The notes below the pieces were generated by a model that saw only the letters and a program-made list of their open reading frames with translations, had not been told where the DNA came from and did no database searches. The position numbers were made by a program, and so were the translations under genes. From assembly GCF_001519075.1 (NCBI RefSeq), contig NZ_KQ954245.1, positions 62,001 to 126,000 on the forward strand: 64,000 nt of DNA, in the 5' to 3' direction. The stretch is from Novosphingobium fuchskuhlense (GTDB taxonomy: Bacteria; Pseudomonadota; Alphaproteobacteria; Sphingomonadales; Sphingomonadaceae). Of the stretch, positions 22,374 to 30,227 are shown in pieces (within the stretch, counting starts at the first letter, position 1; each line of letters starts with the position of its first letter).

Positions 22374-23234
22374 GTGAGCTGCAATCACTGCGGAACGACC
22401 GGCGCGGACCATCTGTTCCGGGCCAAGGGCTATGATCTGGTGCGCTGCACCGGCTGCGGCCTTGCCTATATCGCCAATCCGCCGAGCGCGGAGGACCTCA
22501 AGGTGCTCTATTCGGCGGGGGCGGACTATCACGCGGCGCTGTGCGATCCGGCGAGTGCGACCTTCCGGACGCAGGACCGCATCGCGGTGCGGCATCTGGC
22601 AGAGACGCGGCGGGGCGTGCAACGCGGGCAGCTGCTGGATGTGGGCTGCTCGATCGGGCAGTTCGCCGCGCGGGCCAAGGCCGCGGGGTTTGCCGCGACG
22701 GGGCTGGAAATGAACGCGGCGAGCGCCGATTTCGCGCGGGGGCATTTCGGGATCGAGGTGGCCGAAGGCACGATCCATGATGCCCCGCAGGAAGCCGGTT
22801 CACTCGACGTGCTGACGATGTTCGACGTGATCGAGCATGTGCCCGATCCGCTGGGGGATTTGTGCAAGGCCCATGATCTGCTGGCCCCGGGCGGCCTGAT
22901 CGTGCTGTCCACGCCCAATATCGACGGGCTGTTTCCGCGCGCCTCGTTGCCGCTGGCAAAGAAGCTGGACTACTGGCCGCATCCGGAGCCGCCGTATCAC
23001 CTCTACCAGTTCTCCGCGAAGACGCTGGGGGCGATGCTGGAGAAGGCCGGATTTGCGGTGTGCGAGACCCGGCATTTCGCCATCGATCTTGCCTATACCT
23101 TCGGCCAGATGCAGACCTTGCTGCGGATGCCGAAGCGGCTCGCCTATGCCGGGCTGTTTGCGCCCATGGCGGCGGCGGGGCCGTGGCTGGGGCAGGGCGA
23201 CTGGATCTATGTCACGGCGCGCAAGGCGGCGTGA
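22374..23234 (+). CDS. Class I SAM methyltransferase with N-terminal zinc ribbon
   Basis: About 286 residues. The N-terminus has two Cys pairs (CNHCG and CTGCG), a zinc-ribbon module common on methyltransferases that modify sugars or lipids. The SAM-binding motif is LLDVGCSIGQFAARAK, with FDVIEHVPDPLGDL and LLAPGGLIVLSTPN following. GTG at 22374 is preferred (gcggga ahead); TTG at 22350 is also possible. No sugar-modification genes are nearby, so substrate is not assigned. Confidence 0.85.
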   Translation: MSCNHCGTTGADHLFRAKGYDLVRCTGCGLAYIANPPSAEDLKVLYSAGADYHAALCDPASATFRTQDRIAVRHLAETRRGVQRGQLLDVGCSIGQFAARAKAAGFAATGLEMNAASADFARGHFGIEVAEGTIHDAPQEAGSLDVLTMFDVIEHVPDPLGDLCKAHDLLAPGGLIVLSTPNIDGLFPRASLPLAKKLDYWPHPEPPYHLYQFSAKTLGAMLEKAGFAVCETRHFAIDLAYTFGQMQTLLRMPKRLAYAGLFAPMAAAGPWLGQGDWIYVTARKAA

Positions 23235-23299
23235 TTGCCCTGCTGGCTGGTTGACTGTTTCTGGCCGGGGCCCGACCCTGCGCCGCGAAGGAGACAGAC

Positions 23300-23581
23300 A
23301 TGGTCGAGGCACGGTGGAACGGCGCGGTGATTGCGCGCAGCGATGAGACGGTGGTGGTCGAGGGCAACCACTACTTCCCGCTCGAGGCGGTGGATGCAGC
23401 GGTGCTGAAACCGAGCGCGACGACGAGCGTGTGCCCGTGGAAGGGGACGGCGCAGTATTACTCGCTGGTGGTTGACGGCGCGGAAAACCGGGATGCGGCG
23501 TGGTATTACGCCGAGCCCAAGGACAAGGCCGCCGCGATCAGGGGGCGGTTGGCGTTCTGGAAGGGTGTGCAGGTGGGGTGA
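23300..23581 (+). CDS. DUF427 domain protein
   Basis: 93 residues forming one DUF427 domain. Visible core: GNHYFPLEAV, VCPWKGTAQYYSL and AAWYYAEPK. Function of this beta-rich family is unknown. A gaaggag ribosome site precedes the ATG. The tail overlaps the convergent small membrane gene by 44 bases. Confidence 0.9.
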   Translation: MVEARWNGAVIARSDETVVVEGNHYFPLEAVDAAVLKPSATTSVCPWKGTAQYYSLVVDGAENRDAAWYYAEPKDKAAAIRGRLAFWKGVQVG

Positions 23582-23879
23582 GGTCGGCCGATGCTTCGGA
23601 TCGATCGGTCGGCTTGAAACTCAGGTAAAATCCGATCGCAAGCACGGCCAAACCCAGAACCCTGAGCGCGTTGGCACAGATGGGGGCGATGTCGAGCTTT
23701 ACCGAGCCTCCCGTCACGACGTAGCCGACAAACAGAAATGCCGCGATGGAATAGGCAATCGCAGCATACCGCGCGGCGGGGGTGAGGGAACCACCCGGGT
23801 TGCTGAGCCGCTGCACATGGCCTGCCACCGTCCAGATACCGGCGGAGGCGAGCATGATGGTCACCGTCAAGTCTTCCAT
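23538..23879 (-). CDS. Putative small membrane protein
   Basis: 113 residues with three to four hydrophobic stretches (VTIMLASAGIWTVAGHV, YAAIAYSIAAFLFVGYVVTG, LRVLGLAVLAIGFYLSF) and a proline-rich tail. No family recognised. Overlap with the convergent DUF427 gene is 44 bases, which lowers confidence, but the hydrophobic pattern looks real and the space from 23582 to 23963 is otherwise empty. Confidence 0.5.
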   Translation of the reverse strand: MEDLTVTIMLASAGIWTVAGHVQRLSNPGGSLTPAARYAAIAYSIAAFLFVGYVVTGGSVKLDIAPICANALRVLGLAVLAIGFYLSFKPTDRSEASADLTPPAHPSRTPTAP

Positions 23880-23963
23880 CGAGCGCGCTCCTCAGTGAAA
23901 CTGCGGTTTGATCGTATCACGCTGGCCCGCACGCCGGAACCGGAACCCTGACCATTATGGTGC

Positions 23964-24740
23964 CTAGCGCCAGACCGGCGCGCGCTTTTCCAGAAACGCT
24001 TCGATGCCCTCTGCGGTGTTCTCGTCCATCATGTTCTGCGCCATGACTTCGGCGGCGAGGGCATAGGCCTCCGCGCGGTGGACTTCGCGCTGGGCGTAGA
24101 ACAGCGCCTTGCCGCGGCGGATGGCATCGGGGCTCTTGGCCGCGATGGTGGCCGCCAGCGTGTCGATGCGGGCATCGAGCTGCTCGGCAGGGACGGCGTG
24201 GTTGATGAGGCCCCAGTCCTCGGCGGTGTGTGCGCTGATGAATTCGCCCGTCACCAGCATTTCGAACGCGGGCTTGGCGGGAACATTGCGGGTGAGCGCG
24301 ACCGCGGGCGTCGAGCAGAACAGGCCGACATTGATGCCCGAGACGGCAAAGCGGGCGTCCTGGCTGGCGATGGCGAGATCGCAGGCGCCGACGAGCTGGC
24401 ACCCGGCAGCGGTGGCGATGCCGTGGACGCGGGCGATGACGGGGACGGGGAGCGCGACGATGGCTTCCATCACATCCGCGCAGGCGGCGAACAGGGTGCG
24501 GTAGTAATCCAGCCGCCGCTGGCCGTGCATCTGCCTGAGGTCATGCCCGGCGCAGAACGCCTTGCCCGCGCCGGAGAGGACGACGCAGGCGATCGTGGGA
24601 TCGGCGGCGAGGCTGGTCAGTTCGGCCTTGAGCGCGGCGAGCAGGTCCTCGCTGAGCGCGTTGTACTGTTGCGGGCGGTTGAGGGTGAGATCGACGCGGG
24701 TGCCGCGGCGGGCGCTGGTGAGGATTTCGTTGTCGGACAT
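23964..24740 (-). CDS. Enoyl-CoA hydratase/isomerase family protein (ECHDC3-like)
   Basis: A 258-residue crotonase-fold protein. The oxyanion-hole parts are present: SGAGKAFCAGHDLRQM and HGIATAAGCQLVGACDLAIA. The segment NVGLFCSTPAVAL replaces the usual catalytic glutamate region, as in ECHDC3-like proteins, so classical hydratase activity is doubtful. It may act as a hydrolase or isomerase on an acyl-CoA. Its start is well defined, and the terminator hairpins of the VWA gene separate it from upstream genes. Confidence 0.85.
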   Translation of the reverse strand: MSDNEILTSARRGTRVDLTLNRPQQYNALSEDLLAALKAELTSLAADPTIACVVLSGAGKAFCAGHDLRQMHGQRRLDYYRTLFAACADVMEAIVALPVPVIARVHGIATAAGCQLVGACDLAIASQDARFAVSGINVGLFCSTPAVALTRNVPAKPAFEMLVTGEFISAHTAEDWGLINHAVPAEQLDARIDTLAATIAAKSPDAIRRGKALFYAQREVHRAEAYALAAEVMAQNMMDENTAEGIEAFLEKRAPVWR

Positions 24741-24831
24741 GAGCGGCGACCTCTCCTGTTTCGGGGCAGCTTACGCCTGTGCGGGCGGGGATCAAGTCGG
24801 GCTTGTTGCGGTCCGCATTTACCCCTCCACC

Positions 24832-24875
24832 ACCGCCTGCGGCGGCGGTCCCCCTCCCCGGGACAGGCTCGGGGA
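24832..24875. terminator. Double hairpin downstream of the VWA gene
   Basis: Two consecutive hairpins: accgcc-tgcggc-ggcggt (24832-24849) and tccccg...cgggga (24855-24875). They lie directly after the VWA gene stop. The surrounding cccctcc...cccctcc text resembles a common sphingomonad intergenic element. No T-run follows, so termination strength is uncertain. Confidence 0.5.
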
Positions 24876-24882
24876 AGAATGG

Positions 24883-26064
24883 TCAGTGCTTCTTGCGGGT
24901 CAGCTCGCGCATCGCGCCGTCGAGGCCTTCGAGGCTGAGCGGGAACATCGAGCCGCCGACGAGATCCTTGATCATCTTGGTCGACTGCGAATAGTTCCAC
25001 TGCTTCTCGGGCACCGGATTGAGCCAGACCGTGGCAGGATAGGTCTGCGCGACGCGGTGGAGCCAGACGGCGCCGGCCTCCTCGTTGAAATGCTCGACCG
25101 AGCCGCCGGGGTGGCTTATCTCATAGGGGCTCATCGCCGCATCGCCGACGAACACGATCTTGTAGTCGTGGCCGTACTTGTGGAGGATGTCCCAGGTGTT
25201 GGTCCGTTCCGACCAGCGGCGCTTGTTGTCCTTCCACACGCCTTCGTAGAGGCAATTGTGGAAATAGAAGAACTCCATGTTCTTGAATTCGGCGGTGGCG
25301 GCGCTGAACAGCTCCTCCACCAGCTTGATGAACGGATCCATCGAGCCGCCGACGTCGAGGAACAGGAGCAGTTTGACCGCATTGCGCCGTTCGGGGCGCA
25401 TGCGGATATCGAGCCAGCCCTGCTTCGCCGTGCCTTCGATCGTGCCGGGGAGGTCCAGCTCGTCGGCATGGCCCTCGCGCGCGAAGCGGCGCAGGCGGCG
25501 CAGCGCGATCTTGATGTTGCGGGTGCCGAGCTCCTTGGTGTTGTCGAGATTGGCGAACTCGCGCTTTTCCCAGACCTTGATCGCGCGGCCGTGCTTGCCC
25601 TCGCCGCCGATGCGCACGCCTTCGGGGTTGTAGCCGCCGTGGCCGAACGGGCTGGTGCCGCCGGTGCCGATCCACTTGTTGCCGCCCTCGTGGCGCTCTT
25701 TCTGTTCTTCAAGCCGCTTCTTGAGCGTCTCCATGATCTCGTCCCACGAGCCGAGCGCCTTGATCTTCTCCATTTCCTCTTCGCTGAGGAACTTCTCGGC
25801 GACGGCGCGGAGCCAGTCTTCCGGAATGTCGACCGGGCGCTGGCCATAGTCGGTGAGCAGGCCCTTGAAGACCTTGTTGAACACCTGATCGAAGCGGTCG
25901 AGCAGGCCCTCGTCCTTCACGAAGGTGGCGCGGCTGAGGTAGTAGAATGCCTCGGGCGTCTGCTCGATCACGTCCTTGTCGAGCGCTTCGAGCAGGGTGA
26001 GATGCTCCTTGAAGCTGGCCTTAATGCCCGCCGCGCGCAGCTCGTCGATGAAGTTGAAGAACAT
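24883..26064 (-). CDS. VWA domain protein (CoxE/YehP-like)
   Basis: A cytoplasmic 393-residue protein with a C-terminal von Willebrand A domain. The MIDAS-like motif is DVGGSMD, a variant in which the first Ser of DxSxS is Gly. Such proteins work with MoxR-type AAA ATPases as metal- or cofactor-insertion chaperones; a MoxR gene lies 2.3 kb upstream on the same strand. The N-terminal 200 residues are charged and helical, with a Gly-rich linker (IGTGGTSPFGHGGYNPEG). The start abuts the stop of the AT-rich gene upstream. Confidence 0.88.
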   Translation of the reverse strand: MFFNFIDELRAAGIKASFKEHLTLLEALDKDVIEQTPEAFYYLSRATFVKDEGLLDRFDQVFNKVFKGLLTDYGQRPVDIPEDWLRAVAEKFLSEEEMEKIKALGSWDEIMETLKKRLEEQKERHEGGNKWIGTGGTSPFGHGGYNPEGVRIGGEGKHGRAIKVWEKREFANLDNTKELGTRNIKIALRRLRRFAREGHADELDLPGTIEGTAKQGWLDIRMRPERRNAVKLLLFLDVGGSMDPFIKLVEELFSAATAEFKNMEFFYFHNCLYEGVWKDNKRRWSERTNTWDILHKYGHDYKIVFVGDAAMSPYEISHPGGSVEHFNEEAGAVWLHRVAQTYPATVWLNPVPEKQWNYSQSTKMIKDLVGGSMFPLSLEGLDGAMRELTRKKH

Positions 26065-26571
26065 TTATTTCTCACACGGTTTGATGTCTTGGAGCCAACG
26101 ATCGACGTGTAACGAGCTATTGTAAGGGTTTCCATCCAATGAGATTGAAAGGTGGCGATAGGGCTCAATTCTCCAATCGGCCTTAACTCTTCCTCCAATC
26201 ATGCTATCGAACGAAAACTCTGGCTCGCCTCTCGCCTTTTTTTCTTCTTCAATTGCTCTGATGAATGTCTTTAGGTTAGGGCTAAGTTCAATTTGAACAG
26301 CAGTTACCCGCCCCTTACAGAAAAAAATTTTCCCTTGGTTGTAATTCCACTGCTCGTCCGAACAACAGGATGCATCTGATTGCTTATCTGCAGGTTCTCC
26401 AAGTATCTCAATGACATCATTCTTGAAGATGCCTAACGTGATTTCGTATGGATTGTGGGTCACAGCCTGCGCGTCCGTCGCGAAAAGCAGGGTGCTCATT
26501 GCGATCAGGAGCGTGCGGATGAAGCCGAAATTCAGCGCTCGACCAACCGCATTCAATGGACGCATCGGCAT
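26065..26571 (-). CDS. Exported protein of unknown function, AT-rich gene
   Basis: 168 residues with an apparent signal peptide (FIRTLLIAMSTLLFATDAQA, cleavage before VTHN). The mature start YEITLGIFKNDVIEILGEPAD recalls the BamE/SmpA-type motif where a strand is followed by xxxGxxxxxVxxxxGxP. Four Cys residues could form disulfides. The gene is visibly richer in A+T than both neighbours (ttttttcttc, aaaaaaatttt runs), suggesting recent acquisition. Its TAA touches the ATG of the VWA gene, so the two may be co-translated. Confidence 0.7.
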   Translation of the reverse strand: MPMRPLNAVGRALNFGFIRTLLIAMSTLLFATDAQAVTHNPYEITLGIFKNDVIEILGEPADKQSDASCCSDEQWNYNQGKIFFCKGRVTAVQIELSPNLKTFIRAIEEEKKARGEPEFSFDSMIGGRVKADWRIEPYRHLSISLDGNPYNSSLHVDRWLQDIKPCEK

Positions 26572-26648
26572 AAATTGCCCTTCGTGAGCTGCGGTCTCAT
26601 CCGCGCGTTAACCGGGTGATTAAGGGGAATGCCGGGCTTGGGCAAGCC

Positions 26649-27071
26649 TTACGAGGTGGGCGGCGGGGGCGGCTGCCTGGCGTGGCGTTCGATACCTTCG
26701 GGAAAGACCGCCCAGGCGGGGGCGTCGTCGGTCCAGATCACCATTTGCGGGGTGAGGTCGTGCGGCGGGGTGATGAAGCCCACGCGCAGGGTGCGGAACT
26801 GGGGGCGGGCGGAGACCTGGCCCATGACGGGGGTGCCGCAGGCTGCGCAGAACGACTGGGTGAGGGTGTTGCCGCTGGCGGCGGTGTAGGCATGGGTGCC
26901 GAGCGTGCCGGTGATGGTGACGTCGGCGGTCAGGAACATCGCGTTGGTGGTGTGCGCGCCGGCGGCGACCTGCTGGCACTGGCGGCACCAGCACTGACGC
27001 ACCGCGATGGGCGCTTCGGCGGCGATGGTGGCGGTGACGGCCCCGCAGGCGCAGCGTCCGGTATAGGCCAT
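26649..27071 (-). CDS. GFA (CENP-V/glutathione-dependent formaldehyde-activating) family protein
   Basis: 140 residues with the zinc-binding cysteine pattern of the GFA family: GRCACGAV, CWCRQCQQ and FCAACGTP. The fold binds zinc; the founding member was linked to glutathione and formaldehyde, though most members are uncharacterised. ATG at 27071 (MAYTGRCACG) is chosen over an upstream in-frame start. It is divergent from the LigF-like gene 80 bp away, and a second GFA gene lies on that gene's other side. Confidence 0.88.
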   Translation of the reverse strand: MAYTGRCACGAVTATIAAEAPIAVRQCWCRQCQQVAAGAHTTNAMFLTADVTITGTLGTHAYTAASGNTLTQSFCAACGTPVMGQVSARPQFRTLRVGFITPPHDLTPQMVIWTDDAPAWAVFPEGIERHARQPPPPPTS

Positions 27072-27151
27072 GGCAAGTCCCTCACATTTGGTATTGTTAG
27101 GTACACATACAATTTGTAGGCTGCCGGCAATCGGAGAGGACACCCACAACC

Positions 27152-27892
27152 ATGCTCAAGCTCTACAGTTTCGGACCCGCTGCCAACTCGTTGAAGCCGC
27201 TCCTCACACTCTATGAGAAGGGGCTGCCGTTCGAGAAGAACCGGCTCGATCCTGCCAAATTCGAGCACCATACCGACTGGTTCAAGGCGATCAACCCGCG
27301 CGGGCAGGTGCCCGCTCTCGTCGATGGCGACCACGTGATCACCGAAAGCACGGTGATATGCGAGTACCTTGAGGACGAGTACCCGACCGAGGTCAAGCTG
27401 CGGCCCGAGACCTCGTGGGGCAAGGCGCAGATGCGGGTCTGGACCAAGTGGGTGGACGAGTATTTCTGCTGGTGCGTTTCGACTATCGGCTGGCACCGCT
27501 ATGTGGGCAACATGGTGAAGAGCCTTTCCGACGCGGAGTTCGAGGAGAAGGTGAAAGCCATTCCCGTGGTCGAGCAGCAGGTGAAGTGGCGCCGCGCACG
27601 CGAGGGCTTTCCGCAGGACCTGCTCGACGAGGAAATGCGCAAGATCGGCTATTCGGTGGAACGGCTGGATGCGCACCTCAGGCAGCATGAATGGCTGGTG
27701 CCGGGGCAGTATACGCTGGCGGATATCTGCAACTTCGCCATCGCGAACGGGATGCAGCTAGGCTTTCCGGAGTTTGTGAGCGCCGAGAAGACGCCGGGTC
27801 TGGTGCGCTGGATCGAGCAGATCAAGGCGCGCCCGGCGGTAAAGCAGATGTATGCCGAAGTGGAGCTGGAGCAGCTGGGCCCGCGGGATTGA
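27152..27892 (+). CDS. Glutathione S-transferase, LigF-like (beta-etherase type)
   Basis: 246 residues with an N-terminal thioredoxin-fold GST domain and an all-helical C-terminal domain. Recalled LigF of Sphingobium SYK-6, which cleaves beta-aryl ethers of lignin dimers with glutathione, shares LKLYSFGP-ANSLKP, INPRGQVPAL, TESTVICEYLED and RVWTKWVDEYFCWCVSTIGW. The Ser at residue 13, proposed to act in LigF, is present. No ligD, ligE or ligG gene is in this window. Similarity is strong, but the true substrate could be another aryl ether. A gagagga ribosome site precedes the ATG. Confidence 0.85.
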   Translation: MLKLYSFGPAANSLKPLLTLYEKGLPFEKNRLDPAKFEHHTDWFKAINPRGQVPALVDGDHVITESTVICEYLEDEYPTEVKLRPETSWGKAQMRVWTKWVDEYFCWCVSTIGWHRYVGNMVKSLSDAEFEEKVKAIPVVEQQVKWRRAREGFPQDLLDEEMRKIGYSVERLDAHLRQHEWLVPGQYTLADICNFAIANGMQLGFPEFVSAEKTPGLVRWIEQIKARPAVKQMYAEVELEQLGPRD

Positions 27893-27909
27893 AGTTGGAA
27901 TTTGAGGCT

Positions 27910-27929
27910 CTCTCCCCTGAAGGGGAGAG
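27910..27929. terminator. Hairpin after the LigF-like gene
   Basis: Stem ctctcccc / ggggagag with a tgaa loop, 18 bp after the stop codon and before the convergent GFA gene. There is no strong T-tract on either strand. Confidence 0.5.
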
Positions 27930-27935
27930 GGCTAT

Positions 27936-28349
27936 TCAAACCGGCGGTGGGCCCTTGGGGTGCTTCGGCATGCCTTCCGGGATAGGCGCCCAGCTCGGCG
28001 CGCTTTCCGTCCAGATCGCGGCGGTGGGCGGGCAGAGTTCGGGGTTGTCGAGCGTGCCCGCGCGCACGCGCATCGGTAGCCCGGTGGGGGTGACGGTGCG
28101 GCTGTAGATCTGGCTGCCGCAGACCTTGCAGAAGCCGCGCTCCACGGTGTTGCCGCTGTCCGCGATCATTGTGAACAGCCCGAGATCGCCGGTGATCGAA
28201 ACGGCTTCCTCCGGGAACAGCACGTTGACCGTGGCCGAACCGCTGGCGATGCGCTGGCAATCGCGGCACCAGCACATCCGTGCGCCGAGGGGATCGGCCG
28301 CGATGGTGAAGCGCACCGCGCCGCAGAGGCATCCGCCGGGATGGTTCAC
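27936..28349 (-). CDS. GFA (CENP-V-like) family protein
   Basis: 137 residues with the GFA zinc cysteines GGCLCGAV, MCWCRDCQR and FCKVCGSQ. It starts at a GTG one base after the moxR stop, so it is likely in the moxR transcript. It is a diverged paralogue of the GFA protein at 26649-27071; both end in a WAxxPEG...H motif (SWAPIPEGMPKH here, AWAVFPEGIERH there). Function uncertain. Confidence 0.87.
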   Translation of the reverse strand: MNHPGGCLCGAVRFTIAADPLGARMCWCRDCQRIASGSATVNVLFPEEAVSITGDLGLFTMIADSGNTVERGFCKVCGSQIYSRTVTPTGLPMRVRAGTLDNPELCPPTAAIWTESAPSWAPIPEGMPKHPKGPPPV

Positions 28350-28350
28350 C

Positions 28351-29202
28351 TCAGTTCGAAGGCCGCCGCGCCATGAAGGCGAGGCGTTCGAACAGCATCA
28401 CGTCCTGCTCGTTCTTGAGCAGCGCGCCGTGAAGGGGCGGGATCGCCTTGGTCGGGTCGCGGTTTTGCAGGACGTCGAGCGGCATGTCCTCGTTGAGGAG
28501 GAGCTTGAGCCAGTCGAGCAGTTCGGACGTTGAGGGCTTCTTCTTGAGGCCGGGAACTTCGCGCACCTCGTAGAAGATATCCATCGCCTTGCTGACAAGG
28601 GTCTTCTGGATGCCGGGGAAGTGCACGTCGATGATCGACTGCATCGTCTGCCGATCCGGGAACTTGATGTAGTGGAAGAAGCAGCGGCGCAGGAACGCGT
28701 CGGGCAGTTCCTTCTCGTTGTTCGAGGTGATGACGACGATGGGGCGCTCCTTGGCGGCGATCGTCTCGTGCGTTTCGTAGACATCGAAGCTCATCCGGTC
28801 GAGCTCCTGGAGGAGGTCGTTCGGGAACTCGATATCGGCCTTGTCGATCTCGTCGATCAGCAGGACGGGAAGCTGCGGCGAGGTGAAGGCTTCCCACAGC
28901 TTGCCGCGGCGGATGTAGTTCGAGATCTCGTGCACGCGCGGATCGCCGAGCTGGCCATCGCGCAGGCGGGCGACCGCGTCGTATTCATAGAGGCCCTGCT
29001 GCGCCTTGGTGGTGGACTTGACGTTCCACTCGATCAGCGGCGCGCCCACAGCCTTGGCGATTTCATGCGCGAGGACGGTCTTGCCAGTGCCGGGCTCACC
29101 CTTCACCAGCAGGGGGCGGCGCAGCAGCACCGCGGCGTTGACTGCCACCTTGAGATCATCGGTGGCGACGTAGTTGCTGGTGCCTTCAAAGCGCATGGAC
29201 AT
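28351..29202 (-). CDS. MoxR-family AAA ATPase
   Basis: 283-residue AAA+ ATPase. Walker A is GEPGTGKT, Walker B is VLLIDEIDKAD, and sensor-1 is VITSNN. MoxR ATPases pair with VWA proteins to activate or load metal cofactors into enzymes; the VWA gene is at 24883-26064 on the same strand. ATG at 29202 (MSMRFEGTSNYVA) fits relatives; a longer frame upstream contains no conserved residues. Client enzyme is not in the window. Confidence 0.92.
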   Translation of the reverse strand: MSMRFEGTSNYVATDDLKVAVNAAVLLRRPLLVKGEPGTGKTVLAHEIAKAVGAPLIEWNVKSTTKAQQGLYEYDAVARLRDGQLGDPRVHEISNYIRRGKLWEAFTSPQLPVLLIDEIDKADIEFPNDLLQELDRMSFDVYETHETIAAKERPIVVITSNNEKELPDAFLRRCFFHYIKFPDRQTMQSIIDVHFPGIQKTLVSKAMDIFYEVREVPGLKKKPSTSELLDWLKLLLNEDMPLDVLQNRDPTKAIPPLHGALLKNEQDVMLFERLAFMARRPSN

Positions 29203-29380
29203 CCTCGACCTTCTTAACCGGTTGCTTAACGGATAGGGCGTGCAGGCGGGGCTGACAAGAGGCGGAAGGCCAGAGAGCGGAAGGCAAGTGGGCTGAACCG
29301 CCACAGGGATGCGGGGAAGCGACACTTGATTCCACGCCGGCCCGTTGCCGCCCCGCACCGCCGCGTGTAGGCGATGCGCG

Positions 29381-30169
29381 ATGCCAGCTGCCGCCACCGT
29401 AAGCCCCGCGCGCTACGCTCCGTCGCGCCGCGACCGGGCGGTTTCGTTCGTGCTGGCGGTGCTGGTGGGGGTGTCGCTCATCGCCGTGCTGGTCATGATG
29501 ACCGGCGTTGTCGGCGGTGGCAGCGCGGAAAACGGGCAGCTCGTGGCGGTCAACATCGCCCCGCCCTCGGCCGACAAGGACAAGCAGAAGGCCGCGCCCA
29601 AGCAGGACGTGAAGCAGGAGCAGGTGCAGACGGTGACCACGCCGCCGCCCAAACTGCCGCCGCATGTCGAGATCCCGAGCAAGAATCAGGTCGAATGGCC
29701 GCCGGGCTTCATCAAGCTGAGCCGCGAGGACATCGCCAAGGCCGACATCAGCCGGATCAAGCCGGCGGGCGGCGGCGGTGCGGCGGGCGCGGCGAGCGGC
29801 GGGGCAGGCAGCGCGGAGGGCAACGGCGCGGGTCCGGGCGGCGCGCGCGTCTACAATGCGGAATGGGTGCGCGAGCCGACCGATGCCGAGCTTTCGCCCT
29901 ACATGCGCGCGGTGCGCGGCGGCGGGACCGGCGATTGGGCGATGATCATGTGCCACACGGTGGAGCGCAACCGGGTGGAGGATTGCCGGGAGATGGATGA
30001 GAGCCCGCGCGGATCGGGTCTGGCCCGGGCGCTGCGGCAGGCGGCATGGCAATTCCTGGTGCGGCCGCCGCGCGTGGACGGCAAGGTCATGGTCGGCGCG
30101 TGGGTGAGCATCCGCTTCGACTGGAAGGCACCGAAGGCCGCCGCAGGCGGGGTGGCCGGTCAGGACTAG
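29381..30169 (+). CDS. TonB-like membrane-anchored periplasmic protein
   Basis: 262 residues: one N-terminal transmembrane helix (AVSFVLAVLVGVSLIAVLVM), then a Lys/Gln/Pro-rich periplasmic spacer (DKDKQKAAPKQDVKQEQVQ), a Gly/Ala linker, and a globular end with NAEWVREPTDAELSPYMRA and WAMIMCHTVERNRVEDC. The layout is that of a TonB-type transducer and the tail resembles TonB-C, but no ExbBD genes are near. Divergent from moxR with 178 bp between, which holds no gene. Confidence 0.72.
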   Translation: MPAAATVSPARYAPSRRDRAVSFVLAVLVGVSLIAVLVMMTGVVGGGSAENGQLVAVNIAPPSADKDKQKAAPKQDVKQEQVQTVTTPPPKLPPHVEIPSKNQVEWPPGFIKLSREDIAKADISRIKPAGGGGAAGAASGGAGSAEGNGAGPGGARVYNAEWVREPTDAELSPYMRAVRGGGTGDWAMIMCHTVERNRVEDCREMDESPRGSGLARALRQAAWQFLVRPPRVDGKVMVGAWVSIRFDWKAPKAAAGGVAGQD

Positions 30170-30227
30170 CACCTGACCGGCCGGACCCCCGCACCTTCGC
30201 ACAAGGCGCGGGGGCCAAGGGCTTGGC

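Noticed and set aside
29203..29380. 178-bp gap between moxR and the TonB-like gene as an RNA gene
   Set aside because: No tRNA or known RNA structure was visible; it is best read as a divergent promoter region.
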